Positions 49,445-57,620 of a stretch of DNA of 64,000 nt are shown here, piece after piece. Position numbers and translations under genes: made by a program. Source of the DNA: an uncultured Lachnospiraceae bacterium (lineage in GTDB: Bacteria > Bacillota > Clostridia > Lachnospirales > Lachnospiraceae); NCBI GenBank assembly GCA_910588295.1, contig CAJUQO010000005.1, positions 30,126 through 94,125 of the forward strand, given 5' to 3'. Each line of letters begins with the position of its first letter. Positions within the stretch are counted from its first letter, which is position 1. The notes under the pieces were generated by a model. The model searched no databases, was not told the origin of the DNA, and worked only from the letters and a program-made list of their open reading frames with translations.

Positions 49445-51424
49445 ATGGATCAACAAAAGAACCAGAACAATCAGAATAAGCCCGATCCGGGGCCGAAGAA
49501 CAGGCAGTCGCTTCTGATCCTGCTGATCGGTCTGCTGGGTACGCTGCTGATATGGAGTTTTTTTACAAATATAGGACAGAATGCGGCTTCTCCTGAGGAG
49601 ATTGATTATTCTGAATTTCTGCAAATGCTGGAAAAAGACGAGGTGGCCTCGGTGGAGCTGGAATCCAATATGCTGACCATCACGCCCCGGGAGCAGAAAT
49701 ATGAAAATATCAAAGTGACCTATAAAACCAGGCTGATGGAGGCATCCACCGTGCTGGTGGAGCGTCTTTCCAAGATAGAGAATATCACTTTCAAGGAGAA
49801 GCAGCCCGATCCCACGGGCGCGGTGGTCTCCTCGATTTTGAGTTTTTTGATTCCCTTCGTCATACTGATCGTAGGTATGAACCTGCTGTTTTCCCGCATG
49901 AGCAAGGGCGGCGGCATGATGGGCGGCGTGGGAAAGAGCAAGGCGAAAGCTTACGTCCAACGCGATACCGGAGTACTGTTTGCTGATGTGGCGGGACAGG
50001 ACGAGGCCAAGGAGTCTCTGCAGGAGGTCGTGGACTTCCTGCACAATCCGGGGAAATATACCATGATCGGGGCGAAACTCCCCAAAGGCGCGCTGCTGGT
50101 GGGCCCTCCGGGAACGGGTAAGACCCTGCTGGCCAAGGCCGTGGCCGGCGAGGCCCATGTGCCCTTTTTCTCCCTGTCAGGGTCGGATTTTGTGGAAATG
50201 TTTGTGGGCGTGGGAGCTTCCCGGGTGCGCGACCTGTTTGAGGAGGCAAAGAAAAACGCTCCCTGTATTATTTTTATCGACGAGATCGATGCCATCGGAA
50301 AGACCCGTGACAGCCGTTACGGCGGCGGCAACGACGAGCGGGAACAGACCCTGAACCAGCTTCTGGCGGAGATGGACGGTTTTGATACCTCCAAGGGGCT
50401 TCTGATCCTGGCGGCCACCAACCGTCCGGAGGTGCTGGATCCGGCGCTTCTGCGTCCGGGCCGCTTCGACCGGCGGGTAATCGTGGACCGGCCGGATCTC
50501 AAGGGCCGGGTCAACGTCCTGAAGGTTCATGCCAAGGACGTGATGATGGATGAGAGCGTGGATCTGGACGCCATTGCCCTGGCCACCTCCGGCGCGGTGG
50601 GCTCCGATCTGGCCAATATGATCAATGAGGCGGCCATCCTGGCGGTGAAAAACGGGCGTAAAGCCGTGTGCCAGCAGGATCTATTTGAGGCCGTGGAGAT
50701 CGTGCTGGTGGGTAAGGAGAAGAAGGATCGCGTTTTGAGCCAGGAGGAGAGAAAAATCGTATCCTACCATGAGGTGGGGCATGCCCTGGCCAGCGCTTTG
50801 CAGAAAGACGCGGAGCCGGTGCAGAAGATTACGATCGTGCCGCGTACGATGGGCGCTCTGGGTTATGTGATGCAGGTGCCTGAGGAAGAAAAATACTTAA
50901 ACAGCAAAAGCGAGCTGAACGCCATGCTGGTGAGCGCCCTGGCCGGGCGGGCGGCGGAGGAGCTTGTCTTTGACGATGTGACTACCGGGGCCGCCAACGA
51001 TATTGAGAAAGCGACGAAGATCGCCCGGGCCATGGTCACCCAGTACGGCATGTCGGAGAAGTTTGGCCTGATGGGCCTGGCTTCCGCGGAAAACCAGTAT
51101 TTGGACGGGCGGACCATGCTGAACTGCGGCGATTCCACGGCCACGGAGATTGATCATGAGGTTATGACGCTTCTGAAGGAATCCTATGAAAAGGCAAAGG
51201 AAATGCTGAGCGAAAACCGGGACGTGCTGGATCAGATCGCGGATTACCTGATCAAGAAGGAGACGATCACCGGGAAGGAGTTTATGCAGATTTTCCGGGA
51301 GGTGAAAGGCCTGCCGGATCCGGGAGTCAAGAAGCAGCTTGAGAAGGATGCGAACCTGATGGGACCGGCGCGGCCGGAGGAAACCGGGGAGCAGGACGCA
51401 GGTTTCGAGACGGGCACATCATAG
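49445..51424 (+). CDS. ftsH: ATP-dependent zinc metalloprotease FtsH
   Basis: A 659-aa membrane-bound AAA protease that degrades misfolded and regulatory membrane proteins. Two TM helices (near 22-44 and 120-150) flank a small external domain. The AAA module has Walker A GPPGTGKT (near 219), Walker B IIFIDEIDAIG and the arginine finger region RPGRFDRR. The zinc protease motif is HEVGH near 442. ATG 49445 is chosen because AAGGAGGG ends about 5 bp upstream; an upstream in-frame ATG at 49427 would include the ribosome binding site. A consensus promoter and a following terminator suggest a single-gene unit. Confidence 0.97.
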   Translation: MDQQKNQNNQNKPDPGPKNRQSLLILLIGLLGTLLIWSFFTNIGQNAASPEEIDYSEFLQMLEKDEVASVELESNMLTITPREQKYENIKVTYKTRLMEASTVLVERLSKIENITFKEKQPDPTGAVVSSILSFLIPFVILIVGMNLLFSRMSKGGGMMGGVGKSKAKAYVQRDTGVLFADVAGQDEAKESLQEVVDFLHNPGKYTMIGAKLPKGALLVGPPGTGKTLLAKAVAGEAHVPFFSLSGSDFVEMFVGVGASRVRDLFEEAKKNAPCIIFIDEIDAIGKTRDSRYGGGNDEREQTLNQLLAEMDGFDTSKGLLILAATNRPEVLDPALLRPGRFDRRVIVDRPDLKGRVNVLKVHAKDVMMDESVDLDAIALATSGAVGSDLANMINEAAILAVKNGRKAVCQQDLFEAVEIVLVGKEKKDRVLSQEERKIVSYHEVGHALASALQKDAEPVQKITIVPRTMGALGYVMQVPEEEKYLNSKSELNAMLVSALAGRAAEELVFDDVTTGAANDIEKATKIARAMVTQYGMSEKFGLMGLASAENQYLDGRTMLNCGDSTATEIDHEVMTLLKESYEKAKEMLSENRDVLDQIADYLIKKETITGKEFMQIFREVKGLPDPGVKKQLEKDANLMGPARPEETGEQDAGFETGTS

Positions 51425-51435
51425 GAAATTTCAAA

Positions 51436-51478
51436 AAAGACGGGCGAAAAGGAATTGCTTTTTGTCCGTCTTTCTCTT
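51436..51478 (+). terminator. Rho-independent terminator of ftsH
   Basis: AAAGACGGGCGAAAAG (51436-51451) pairs with CTTTTTGTCCGTCTTT (51458-51473) through Watson-Crick and G-U pairs, followed by CTCTTTC. Confidence 0.75.
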
Positions 51479-51543
51479 TCGGCACGGCGGCAGTTGTTTC
51501 CAGGGGATGCCTGACAGGGCCGCGGATTTTTATGGAGCGGGAT

Positions 51544-53391
51544 ATGTTTGACATAGAAGAAGAATTAAAGAAACTTCCCGGTAAGCCGGGGGTGTACATC
51601 ATGCACGACGCGGAGGACGCGATCATTTATGTGGGCAAGGCGGTCAGCCTGAAAAACAGAGTGCGGCAGTATTTCCAGAGCAGCCGCAACAAGGGGCCGA
51701 AGATCGAGAAGATGGTGACCCATATCGCCCGGTTTGAATATATCATTACGGATTCGGAGCTGGAGGCCCTGGTGCTGGAGTGCAATCTGATCAAAGAGCA
51801 CCGACCCAAATATAATACCATGTTGAAGGATGATAAGACGTATCCTTTCATCAAGGTCAGTGTGAATGAGCCGTATCCTCGCATTCTGTTTTCAAGGGAG
51901 ATGAAGAAGGATAAGGCGAAATATTTCGGCCCCTACACCAGTGTGGGGGCAGTAAAAGAGAGCATTGAGCTGATCCGCAAGCTGTATCAGATCCGTTCCT
52001 GCAACCGTAGTCTGCCGAAGGATCGGGGAAAGGAGCGCCCCTGCCTGTACTACCATATGAAACAGTGCCAGGCGCCCTGTCAGGGATATATCAGCGAGGA
52101 GGCGTACAGGGAGAAAATCAAAAGTGTGCTGGCCTTCCTGAACGGGGATTACCAGAAGACGATCCGGGAGCTGGAGGAGAAGATGCAGCAGGCTTCCCTG
52201 GAGATGCGTTTTGAGGAGGCGGCGGGCTACCGGGATCTGGTCAGAGATATTAGGAAGGTCGGTGAAAGACAGAAGATCACCGACAGCACCGGGGAGAATA
52301 AGGACATCATCGCTATGGCCCAGGATCGCCAGGACGCGGTGGTACAGGTATTTTTTGTCCGGGAGGGGAAGCTGATCGGACGGGATCATTTCTATCTGTG
52401 GGTGTCCGAGACGGACAGGGAGCAGGATATTTTGCTTAGTTTTGTCAAGCAGTTTTACTCCGGCACGCCCTTTATTCCGAAGGAGCTGCTGCTCCAGTAT
52501 GAGATTGAGGATGTAAAAATTTTGGAGGAGTGGCTGACTCGGAAGCGGGGCCAGCGGGTGCGTATCCGCGTCCCGAAGAAAGGGACAAAGGAAAAACTGG
52601 TGGAACTGGCGGCCCGCAATGCCCGGATGGTGCTGGATCAGGACAGGGAGAGGATCAAGCGGGAGGAGGGGCGTACCGTGGGGGCCGTCCGGGAGATCGC
52701 CCGTCTGCTGGGCATGGAGGAGATCCACCGCATGGAGGCTTTCGACATATCCAATATCAGCGGGTTTGAGTCCGTGGGTTCCATGGTGGTCTTTGAGAAG
52801 GGGAAGCCCAAGCGCAGCGATTACCGGAAATTTAAGATCCAGACCGTCCAGGGGCCTGACGATTACTCCAGTATGCGGGAGGTGCTGACCCGCCGTTTCG
52901 AGAGGGGGATCCGGGAACAGGCGGAGGAACGGGAACTCCAGGGTTTTCAGAAATTTCCGGATTTGCTGCTGATGGACGGCGGTAAAGGGCAGGTGAATAT
53001 TGCCGAGGAGGTGCTGGACGGACTGTCCCTTGCGATCCCGGTCTGCGGCATGGTGAAGGACGACCATCACAGAACCCGCGGATTATTTTTCCGCGGTGAG
53101 GAGATTCCCATCGACCATCACAGCGAGGGTTTTAAGCTGATTACCCGTATCCAGGATGAGGCTCACCGTTTTGCCATCGAGTATCACCGGCTGCTTCGGA
53201 GCAAGGGGCAGGTGCATTCGGTGCTGGACGATATCCCGGGTATCGGCCCGGCCAGAAGGAAAGCGCTGATGCGGCGGTACCAGTCCATGGATAACATCCG
53301 GGAGGCTACGGTGGAGGAATTAAAACAGGTGGAGAGCATGAATGAGAAAAGCGCTCGGGAGGTGTATGCGTTTTTTCATCCGGAGGGGTGA
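51544..53391 (+). CDS. uvrC: Excinuclease ABC subunit UvrC
   Basis: About 615 aa, nucleotide-excision repair nuclease that makes both incisions around DNA lesions with UvrA and UvrB. It has an N-terminal GIY-YIG domain (KPGVYIMHD with IIYVGKA), a UVR motif near 200 (EKMQQASLEMRFEEAAGYRD), an RNase H-like domain with FDISNISG and DGGKGQ, and a C-terminal helix-hairpin-helix (DDIPGIGPARRKALM). ATG 51544 has GGAGCGGG upstream; ATG 51532 is in frame but precedes that site. It is complete and lies between ftsH and hprK. Confidence 0.97.
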   Translation: MFDIEEELKKLPGKPGVYIMHDAEDAIIYVGKAVSLKNRVRQYFQSSRNKGPKIEKMVTHIARFEYIITDSELEALVLECNLIKEHRPKYNTMLKDDKTYPFIKVSVNEPYPRILFSREMKKDKAKYFGPYTSVGAVKESIELIRKLYQIRSCNRSLPKDRGKERPCLYYHMKQCQAPCQGYISEEAYREKIKSVLAFLNGDYQKTIRELEEKMQQASLEMRFEEAAGYRDLVRDIRKVGERQKITDSTGENKDIIAMAQDRQDAVVQVFFVREGKLIGRDHFYLWVSETDREQDILLSFVKQFYSGTPFIPKELLLQYEIEDVKILEEWLTRKRGQRVRIRVPKKGTKEKLVELAARNARMVLDQDRERIKREEGRTVGAVREIARLLGMEEIHRMEAFDISNISGFESVGSMVVFEKGKPKRSDYRKFKIQTVQGPDDYSSMREVLTRRFERGIREQAEERELQGFQKFPDLLLMDGGKGQVNIAEEVLDGLSLAIPVCGMVKDDHHRTRGLFFRGEEIPIDHHSEGFKLITRIQDEAHRFAIEYHRLLRSKGQVHSVLDDIPGIGPARRKALMRRYQSMDNIREATVEELKQVESMNEKSAREVYAFFHPEG

Positions 53392-53497
53392 AGCGTTCTC
53401 TGTCGCGGTATCGAACGGTAACTGTGGAACGAATGTAATTCTGTTAACAGTAAATGGGGGCAGTCAGGTGTTTTTTGCCCGGCGCGTACCTGTTTCC

Positions 53498-53526
53498 TTG
53501 CGAATGGCAGCGGTATGTGCTACTAT
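53498..53526 (+). promoter_or_regulatory. Sigma-A promoter of hprK
   Basis: TTGCGA (53498-53503) and TACTAT (53521-53526) with a 17-bp spacer, 40 bp upstream of the hprK ATG. Confidence 0.6.
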
Positions 53527-53565
53527 AAGGGATAGTAACGGCAGAAAAATTAAAGGAGAAGGGTC

Positions 53566-54498
53566 ATGAAAACAGTAACATTGGACAAGCTTGTCGAGGA
53601 AATGCAGCTGAAAAATATGACGCCGGAGCTGGATACGGCGGAAACAAAGATCACTCTCACGGAGATCAACCGTCCGGCGCTGCAGCTTTCGGGGTATTAT
53701 GACTTTTTTGTTGCGGAACGCGTACAGATCATAGGATATGTGGAGCATTCCTATCTGGTGAATCATCTGAGCCGGGAGGAGAAAATCCGGGCCTATGAGC
53801 AGTTTGTGTCAAAAAATATTCCCTGTGTGATTTTTACCACCCAGGTGGTGCCTGACGAGGACATGCTGGAGCTGGCGAGAAAACATAAGGTTCCCACGTT
53901 TACCACGGACCGCACCACATCCAGTTGTATGGCGGCCATCATCCGGTGGTTGGCCATCCAGCTGGCCCCCTGCATTTCCATCCACGGCGTGCTGGTGGAT
54001 GTGTACGGCGAGGGCGTCCTGATCATGGGTGAGAGCGGTATCGGAAAGAGCGAGGCGGCCCTGGAACTGATTAAGAGGGGGCACCGTCTGGTCAGCGATG
54101 ACGTGGTGGAGATCAGCCGGGTCAGCGATAACGAGCTGGTGGGCACGGCGCCGGATATTACCCGCCATTTCATTGAGCTGCGGGGTATCGGTATCATCGA
54201 TGTGAAGACCCTGTTCGGTGTGGAGTGTGTCAAGGACAGCCAGCAGATTGATCTGGTGATCAAGCTGGAGGAGTGGGATCGCGACAGAGAGTATGACCGC
54301 CTGGGCCTTGAGGAAGAATATACGGAGATCCTTGGCAACAAAGTGATCTGTCACTCCCTGCCGATCCGTCCCGGGCGGAATCTGGCGGTGATCGTGGAAT
54401 CCGCCGCCGTCAACCACCGTCAGAAAAAAATGGGGTACAACGCGGCGAAGGAGCTGTATAAACGCGTGCAGGCGAATCTGACAAAGAAGAGGGATTGA
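53566..54498 (+). CDS. hprK: HPr kinase/phosphorylase
   Basis: A 310-aa bifunctional enzyme that phosphorylates HPr on Ser46 under good carbon supply and reverses it otherwise, controlling carbon catabolite repression. The N-terminal domain is followed by Walker A GESGIGKS (near 156-163), the conserved RLVSDDVVEI (catalytic Asp) and the HprK signature ELRGIGIIDVKTLFG. AAGGAG lies about 8 bp upstream. A likely promoter sits 40 bp upstream. It overlaps the first codons of a possible TTG start of the glucokinase gene, so the two may be coupled. This fits the nearby sugar importer and ROK kinase. Confidence 0.97.
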   Translation: MKTVTLDKLVEEMQLKNMTPELDTAETKITLTEINRPALQLSGYYDFFVAERVQIIGYVEHSYLVNHLSREEKIRAYEQFVSKNIPCVIFTTQVVPDEDMLELARKHKVPTFTTDRTTSSCMAAIIRWLAIQLAPCISIHGVLVDVYGEGVLIMGESGIGKSEAALELIKRGHRLVSDDVVEISRVSDNELVGTAPDITRHFIELRGIGIIDVKTLFGVECVKDSQQIDLVIKLEEWDRDREYDRLGLEEEYTEILGNKVICHSLPIRPGRNLAVIVESAAVNHRQKKMGYNAAKELYKRVQANLTKKRD

Positions 54499-54506
54499 GG
54501 AGTATG

Positions 54507-55436
54507 ATGTATACATTTGGTATTGACGTAGGAGGCACCACGGTAAAATGCGGTCTGTTTACCCTGGAGGGAGAGGCCTTGGATAAATGGGAGATTCCCA
54601 CCCGCACAGAGGAAAACGGCGGCCATATCCTGCCGGATATCGCGGAGGCGATTCTGAAAAAATGTACGGAAAAGGGGATTGCCAAAGAGCAGATCCAGGG
54701 AGTGGGTCTGGCGGTGCCGGGGCCTGTACTGGAAAACGGCGACGTATCCTGCGCCGTCAATCTGCACTGGGATTACAAGGAGGTTTCCAAGGAGCTGCGG
54801 GGGATGACCGGTTTCCCGGTGCGGGTCGGCAACGACGCCAACGTGGCGGCTCTGGGGGAGATGTGGCTCGGCGGCGGCCGGGGCGCCTCCAGCATGGTGA
54901 TGGTGACGTTGGGCACCGGCGTGGGCGGCGGTATCGTCCTGCGGGGCAGGATTCTTTCGGGCGTTCACGGCGCGGCGGCGGAGATCGGCCATATGTGTGT
55001 GGAGCCAGCGGAGACGGAGTACTGCAACTGCGGAAAACGAGGCTGTCTGGAGCAGATGGCTTCGGCCACCGGCGTGGTGCGCCTGGCCCGGCAGGAGCTG
55101 GCCCGTTATGAGGGGAAAACGGCGCTGAACGCCGAAGCTTTGACGGCCAAGGCTGTTTTTGACGCCTACAAGGAGCAGGATCCTGTGGCCGTGGCGGCCG
55201 TACGGCGTATGTCCCACTATCTGGGCATCGCCCTGGCCAATATAGCCTGTGTGGCAGATCCGGATATTTTTGTTATCGGCGGCGGTGTGTCGAAGGCGGG
55301 ACAGCCTCTTATAGACGCGGTGCTTGCGGTATACCGAGAATACGCCTTTCCGGTCTGCCGGAATATCCCGATTGTACTGGCGGAGCTGGGTAATGACGCA
55401 GGCATCTATGGGGCGGCGAAGATGGTGATGGATTAA
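54507..55436 (+). CDS. glcK: ROK family glucokinase
   Basis: About 309 aa, sugar kinase of the ROK family. The ATP/phosphate motif FGIDVGGTTVKCGLF opens the protein. VGLAVPGPVLENG and GNDANVAALGEMW are typical, and the zinc-binding CxCGxxGCxE is present as CNCGKRGCLE. It phosphorylates glucose (or a related hexose) to feed glycolysis and set the catabolite signal sensed by HprK. ATG 54507 or 54504 follows GAGGAG closely; a TTG start at 54495 would overlap hprK by 4 bp. The gene is complete and is followed by a terminator. Confidence 0.93.
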   Translation: MYTFGIDVGGTTVKCGLFTLEGEALDKWEIPTRTEENGGHILPDIAEAILKKCTEKGIAKEQIQGVGLAVPGPVLENGDVSCAVNLHWDYKEVSKELRGMTGFPVRVGNDANVAALGEMWLGGGRGASSMVMVTLGTGVGGGIVLRGRILSGVHGAAAEIGHMCVEPAETEYCNCGKRGCLEQMASATGVVRLARQELARYEGKTALNAEALTAKAVFDAYKEQDPVAVAAVRRMSHYLGIALANIACVADPDIFVIGGGVSKAGQPLIDAVLAVYREYAFPVCRNIPIVLAELGNDAGIYGAAKMVMD

Positions 55437-55504
55437 CGGTACAGGAGCGGCGTCTGCCTGGCAGAGAAAGTGGAAATCAAATATCACGAAAAAGTGATGG
55501 ATTG

Positions 55505-55532
55505 CATCCCGGTTTAACAGCCGGGATGTTTT
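55505..55532 (+). terminator. Rho-independent terminator after glcK
   Basis: CATCCCGG (55505-55512) pairs with CCGGGATG (55521-55528) across an 8-nt loop, followed by TTTTGC. Confidence 0.75.
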
Positions 55533-55570
55533 GCAGACATGAACAGAGTGACAAGAGGGAGGATACACCT

Positions 55571-56536
55571 ATGCAGGAAGAATATCTGCGGGCCCTGATG
55601 GTGATAGAGGAAGTAAAAAAGGCCGTGACCGGGAAGGACGAATGCATCCAGAAAGGATTTGCAGCCATACTGGCCGGGGGCCATTTGCTGATTGAGGATG
55701 TGCCGGGGGTGGGAAAGACGACCCTGGCTCTGGCTTTTTCCCGGGCGATGGCGCTGGACAACCACCGGGTACAGTTTACGCCAGATGTGATGCCGGCGGA
55801 TATTCTGGGATTTACCATGTACCAAAAGGAGACGGGACGTTTTGTCTATTACCCGGGGACGGTCATGTGCCATCTGTTTCTGGCGGATGAGATTAACCGC
55901 ACTTCCCCGAAGACCCAGTCCGCTCTGCTGGAGGTCATGGAGGAGGGAATCGTGACCGTGGACGGCGAGAGCCACAGGGTTCCCTCCCCTTTTATCGTGA
56001 TGGCGACTCAGAACCCCAAGGGAAGCGCGGGCACCCAGCTTTTGCCGGAGTCACAGCTGGACCGCTTTATGATCTGTATGAGCATGGGTTATCCGGATCT
56101 GAAAAGCGAGGTGGAAATCGCCCGGGGAAAGAGCGTGGGAAACGGTACGGAGCAGGTACGGCAGGTGATCAACGACCAGGATCTGGTGGCGCTGCGTCAA
56201 TGTGTGGAAGAGATCTACATCAAGGATGCGGTGTATACCTATATAGCGAAAGTATGCCGCGCCACCAGGGAGAATCCCTATATTGAGCTGGGCCTGAGCC
56301 CTCGGGGCACGATTGCCTGTACGCGGATGGCGAAGGCATGGGCCTTTCTGCAGGGGAGGGAGTATGTGCTTCCGGAAGATGTGGCGGAGATCTATACAGA
56401 TGTGGCCAGGCACAGGATCGTGCTGAATACGAAAGCCCGTGTGACCCGAATCTCGGAGGAGGCCGTATTGAAGGAGATTCTCTCCGAAGTGAAGCCGCCG
56501 GCTTCTTATATGAAAAACCGGGGGTACGGTGAGTAG
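55571..56536 (+). CDS. MoxR family AAA ATPase
   Basis: A 321-aa MoxR-type AAA ATPase, a class thought to act as chaperones that assemble or activate partner proteins. Walker A is in DVPGVGKTTLALAF (near 43-56), Walker B is in HLFLADEINRTSPKTQSALLE, and sensor residues are in FIVMATQNPKGSAG. The C-terminal lid region LGLSPRGTIACTRMAKAWA is typical. AGGGAGGAT lies about 7 bp upstream of ATG 55571. It overlaps the DUF58 gene by 8 bp. The MoxR, DUF58, transglutaminase order is a widespread operon. Confidence 0.94.
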   Translation: MQEEYLRALMVIEEVKKAVTGKDECIQKGFAAILAGGHLLIEDVPGVGKTTLALAFSRAMALDNHRVQFTPDVMPADILGFTMYQKETGRFVYYPGTVMCHLFLADEINRTSPKTQSALLEVMEEGIVTVDGESHRVPSPFIVMATQNPKGSAGTQLLPESQLDRFMICMSMGYPDLKSEVEIARGKSVGNGTEQVRQVINDQDLVALRQCVEEIYIKDAVYTYIAKVCRATRENPYIELGLSPRGTIACTRMAKAWAFLQGREYVLPEDVAEIYTDVARHRIVLNTKARVTRISEEAVLKEILSEVKPPASYMKNRGYGE

Positions 56537-57620
56537 GATGGTCTGGATTTTGGTTTTAGCGGGGATTCTGGTATATGTGGCGTTGCTTTTTTTCAGCAGT
56601 CCGCTGCTTTTGCTGGCCGGTTATCTGGCGGCGCTGTTTGTACTGGCGGCAGTATTTTTGATCTATCGTCGGTTTTGCGTGGACTGCGGGGTGGAGGTTC
56701 CCATCTCTGTCACGGACGAGGGAAAGGATGTCTCTCTGCAAATCCATATAAAAAATAAGAGTCCCCTGACGTGCGGCAGGATACGGCTGTGTCTGGTGGT
56801 CTGCAATGCCTTTTATGGGAAAAAACGCCGCATCTGGCTGAAAGCTTCGGACATAATGCCGGGGCAGAACAGGCTTTTGTATATTCTGCGGCTGCCTGGG
56901 GCAGGATGCTATGATATCTGTGTGAAGGGGATGCATATTTATGATCTCACCGGTTTGGCCTGGATCCGGAAAAAAGTGAACCGGTCGGCCCGCGTGCAGG
57001 TGTTGCCGGATATACAGCCTGTGAGCGTCCGGCTGACGGAGCCTGTGCGCAGCTTTTTTGGGGATGCCGAGGTATATGATGAGGATCGGGCGGGCCAGGA
57101 TACGGACGAAGTATTCCAGATTCGCTCTTTCCGGCCGGGAGACAGGCTGCAGAGTATACACTGGAAGCTTTCGGCGAAGATGGACGACCTGATGGTAAAG
57201 GAATACAGTCTGCCCAAAGCCTGTCCGGTGGTGCTTTTTCTGGATGCTCAAAGGGGAGGAACAGGGCAGAGCGGCCAGCGGTATCTGCGGCTGGCCGCGG
57301 GGCTGTCTTTTTCCCTGATGGATGCGGGCTGTCCCCATTACGCGGCCTGGTATGACGGCAGGACGCAGGGTATCACCCGTGCACGGGTGGATGACGAGGA
57401 AAGCTATTATAGCTTTATCAGCAGCTATCTCGTGGAGCGGGGGGCGGGTCAGGCGATTCCGCTTGAAGAACTGTACCGGGAAAAATACCGGGGTGAGTTT
57501 TATCTGCACGGGCTGCGGCTGACGGGGAAAGCCGAGCTGTATAAGGATGGGGAATGGCTTCTGTCCGCGGCGGAAAAGACTTCCGGGCCGGAGAGGGAGG
57601 GGCTGGAAATTGTTGTTTAA
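56529..57620 (+). CDS. DUF58 domain-containing protein
   Basis: A 363-aa protein with two N-terminal TM helices (near 5-45) and a DUF58 domain. Its marker is QIRSFRPGDRLQSIHWKLSAKMDDLMVKEY near 196-225, followed by a possible von Willebrand A-like core (PVVLFLDAQRGG). These proteins pair with MoxR ATPases, probably as membrane or envelope substrates. The GTG start overlaps moxR by 8 bp; ATG 56538 is the alternative. It ends overlapping the start of the transglutaminase gene by 11 bp, so all three seem translationally coupled. Confidence 0.92.
   Translation: MSRMVWILVLAGILVYVALLFFSSPLLLLAGYLAALFVLAAVFLIYRRFCVDCGVEVPISVTDEGKDVSLQIHIKNKSPLTCGRIRLCLVVCNAFYGKKRRIWLKASDIMPGQNRLLYILRLPGAGCYDICVKGMHIYDLTGLAWIRKKVNRSARVQVLPDIQPVSVRLTEPVRSFFGDAEVYDEDRAGQDTDEVFQIRSFRPGDRLQSIHWKLSAKMDDLMVKEYSLPKACPVVLFLDAQRGGTGQSGQRYLRLAAGLSFSLMDAGCPHYAAWYDGRTQGITRARVDDEESYYSFISSYLVERGAGQAIPLEELYREKYRGEFYLHGLRLTGKAELYKDGEWLLSAAEKTSGPEREGLEIVV

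Noticed and set aside
51892..53070. A 392-codon minus-strand frame inside uvrC
   Set aside because: uvrC motifs run through the plus strand. The reverse frame is His/Leu-rich shadow sequence.
54420..55568. A 382-codon minus-strand frame opposite glcK
   Set aside because: The plus strand has all ROK signatures. The reverse frame is a shadow.
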